Assembly: GCF_008831285.2 (NCBI RefSeq)
Contig: NC_045139.1
Coordinates: 4,378,704-4,438,703 of the forward strand
DNA from: Nymphaea colorata
Lineage: Eukaryota; Streptophyta; Magnoliopsida; Nymphaeales; Nymphaeaceae
Length of the DNA stretch: 60,000 nucleotides
Direction: 5' to 3'
Shown here: positions 58,728 through 60,000 of the stretch, piece after piece
Layout: each line of letters opens with the position of its first letter
How positions within the stretch are numbered: position 1 is the stretch's first letter
The notes under the pieces: model-generated
Databases searched by the model: none
What the model was told of the DNA's origin: nothing
The model's input: the letters and a program-made list of their open reading frames with translations, nothing else
Translations under genes and position numbers: made by a program

Positions 58728-58924
58728 CAAGGGCGGCGGAACCAGAAATGTTTCAAGAGGGAGACGAATTAAAGTTTTTAAATATCTTGACCAGGGTAGA
58801 AATATCATTTTTCAAAATGTTTATATAGAACAAATGAAAATTTCTAAAATTTACATGTAAATTAAAAAAAAAAAAAGTTGAGGTGAGGCCAAGACCCATG
58901 CGGCCCTACCTTGGCTCCGCCCCT
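58728..58924. mobile_element. hAT-type MITE, about 197 bp
   Basis: The left end CAAGGGCGGCGGAACC and right end (reverse complement) AGGGGCGGAGCCAAGG form inverted repeats. ACCCATTA occurs at 58716-58723 and 58925-58932, an 8-bp duplication, although four extra bases (TTAG) lie on the left side. Confidence 0.6.
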
Positions 58925-58932
58925 ACCCATTA

Positions 58933-59790
58933 GGCCCTTCAATACCTAGTAATTACTTCATGTGAGTATGTGTGGACAACTGCCTACACTAGCCCACATT
59001 TTGGCTCTATCTGGTGTAGTGGGAGATGACATGGTTGCTAGGCAGGTAGTCAGCGCCCGAGTCCAATGAGCATCATCTTATATTAATGGGCAAGCAGAAT
59101 TAAGGTGGACTTCTTGTGATTGGGGAAAGATCTTGTGGGTAGACAGAAACAAAACTTTTGATAAAGTCCTTTTGAGATTTTTCTTGCAACAACCCAGGGG
59201 GCGGTGGAATGAATCACTCATCCTTAAGTAAAGAAAGAAAGATAATAGCACTTCAAGGGGCATAGCATATCTCGTTTCTTTAGTTTTATTTATTTGATTC
59301 TTGTAGGCACTATGTTTTTATGTCAATAAATGGTAGAGCATGGCACCTAAGTTAAAGAGTGCATGTGACATTGCCTCCGCTATGTGTATGTGTGTAAAAT
59401 AGCAAAAAGTTGTATATTGAATGTGTTCTATGCATATCTAATAACGAAAAATGAAAAGCTAAAGTTTTGAGGAATATAAGATGTCATAACCAAGTTCTAG
59501 ACGTGGGTGCATGCGCCCCTTAAAACATATGTTTTAGTTCATAAATCATTTTTCGTTTCCGAATCATAGTGATTTGTTGGATCTAGAAACAATATTTGTA
59601 ATTACATAATGTTTCTTGACAGTTGAAACAAAAGCTCTCACTTTTTGATAATGTATTTGATGAATATGTAGCAATGTTTTTCTTACCAAATGCCTTGTAA
59701 TCTTGAAATTGATTTCGGAAACACTATATTCTTATTTCAGGAAAGATAGGTCCAATGTTTGATTGTTGAATATTGGAACACATATATTAA
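58933..59790. other. Unassigned sequence
   Basis: No gene or repeat match was seen. Confidence 0.4.
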
Positions 59791-59794
59791 TAAT

Positions 59795-60000
59795 TACATG
59801 AAAACATGAAACTTTTAGATTATATGGTTTAGATAGGAACCTGTATTCCAAAAACATAATATTCTTGTTATGAAATTCTTTTGGGAGTCTATTTTGAACT
59901 CTTTATACAATATCATCATTACATATAAGGCCTAGCATCAAAGACATGCGCCCTGCACCAAGAAGCCAGTAAAAGTAATAATAGTAATTAATAATATCTT
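59795..60000. repeat. Dispersed repeat block Y, cut by the window edge
   Basis: This matches 4507-4710, including GGCCTAGCATCAAAGACAT-type wording and the start of the copia-containing segment (CCCTGCACC near 59953). The copy continues beyond the window. Confidence 0.8.

Overview
Organism: this is plant nuclear DNA, almost certainly from a flowering plant with a repeat-rich genome. The evidence is a Tat/Ogre-type Ty3/gypsy retrotransposon with the plant-only ORF1, a spliced plant DUF599 gene, Tourist- and hAT-type MITEs, long (AT)n and (CT)n tracts, and Ty1/copia and chromovirus remains. The species cannot be named from the sequence. Only one gene looks intact: a two-exon DUF599 membrane-protein gene at about 44166-47560 (+). 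Layout: 1-3870 holds an inverted copy (A) of a dispersed repeat, followed by a GC-rich LTR-like element on the minus strand with a tRNA-iMet-type primer-binding site and an array of short GGGACACG motifs. 3871-8040 is repeat mosaic: a Ty1/copia fragment on the minus strand, microsatellites and two Tourist-like MITEs. 8040-8830 is a third, diverged GC-rich fragment, and 9062-9358 is an unidentified exon-like frame. 10187-29832 is dispersed-repeat copy B, split by a complete 15.6 kb Ogre-like element (11274-26887) with 3.28 kb LTRs, a 5-bp target duplication, PBS, ORF1, gag, protease, RT, two RNase H domains, integrase, a tandem-repeat 3' UTR and a polypurine tract. Copy C of the same repeat (49601-53738) keeps the matching uninterrupted target site. 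31990-33905 is the second GC-rich element copy (+). 33908-39386 is a satellite array of ~565-bp monomers whose last part is inverted. 39386-42671 holds a degenerate chromovirus (integrase tail and chromodomain remains, minus strand) and GC-rich LTR-like DNA with a periodic GAGGTTA motif. 42674-43972 is a second copia-containing segment directly upstream of the DUF599 gene. 47560-60000 is non-genic: hAT-like fragments, copy C, MITEs, a fold-back repeat, a 140-bp AT tract, a possible SINE and the start of another dispersed-repeat copy at the right edge. How it works together: the window is mainly a record of nested insertion and segmental duplication. The B/C duplication came first (roughly 95% identity by eye), and the Ogre-like element then inserted into B (LTRs about 99% identical by eye). 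That element is young but broken: two in-frame stops, two frameshifts and a Lys in place of the integrase catalytic Glu. If its family still moves, its proteins would have to come from another copy.
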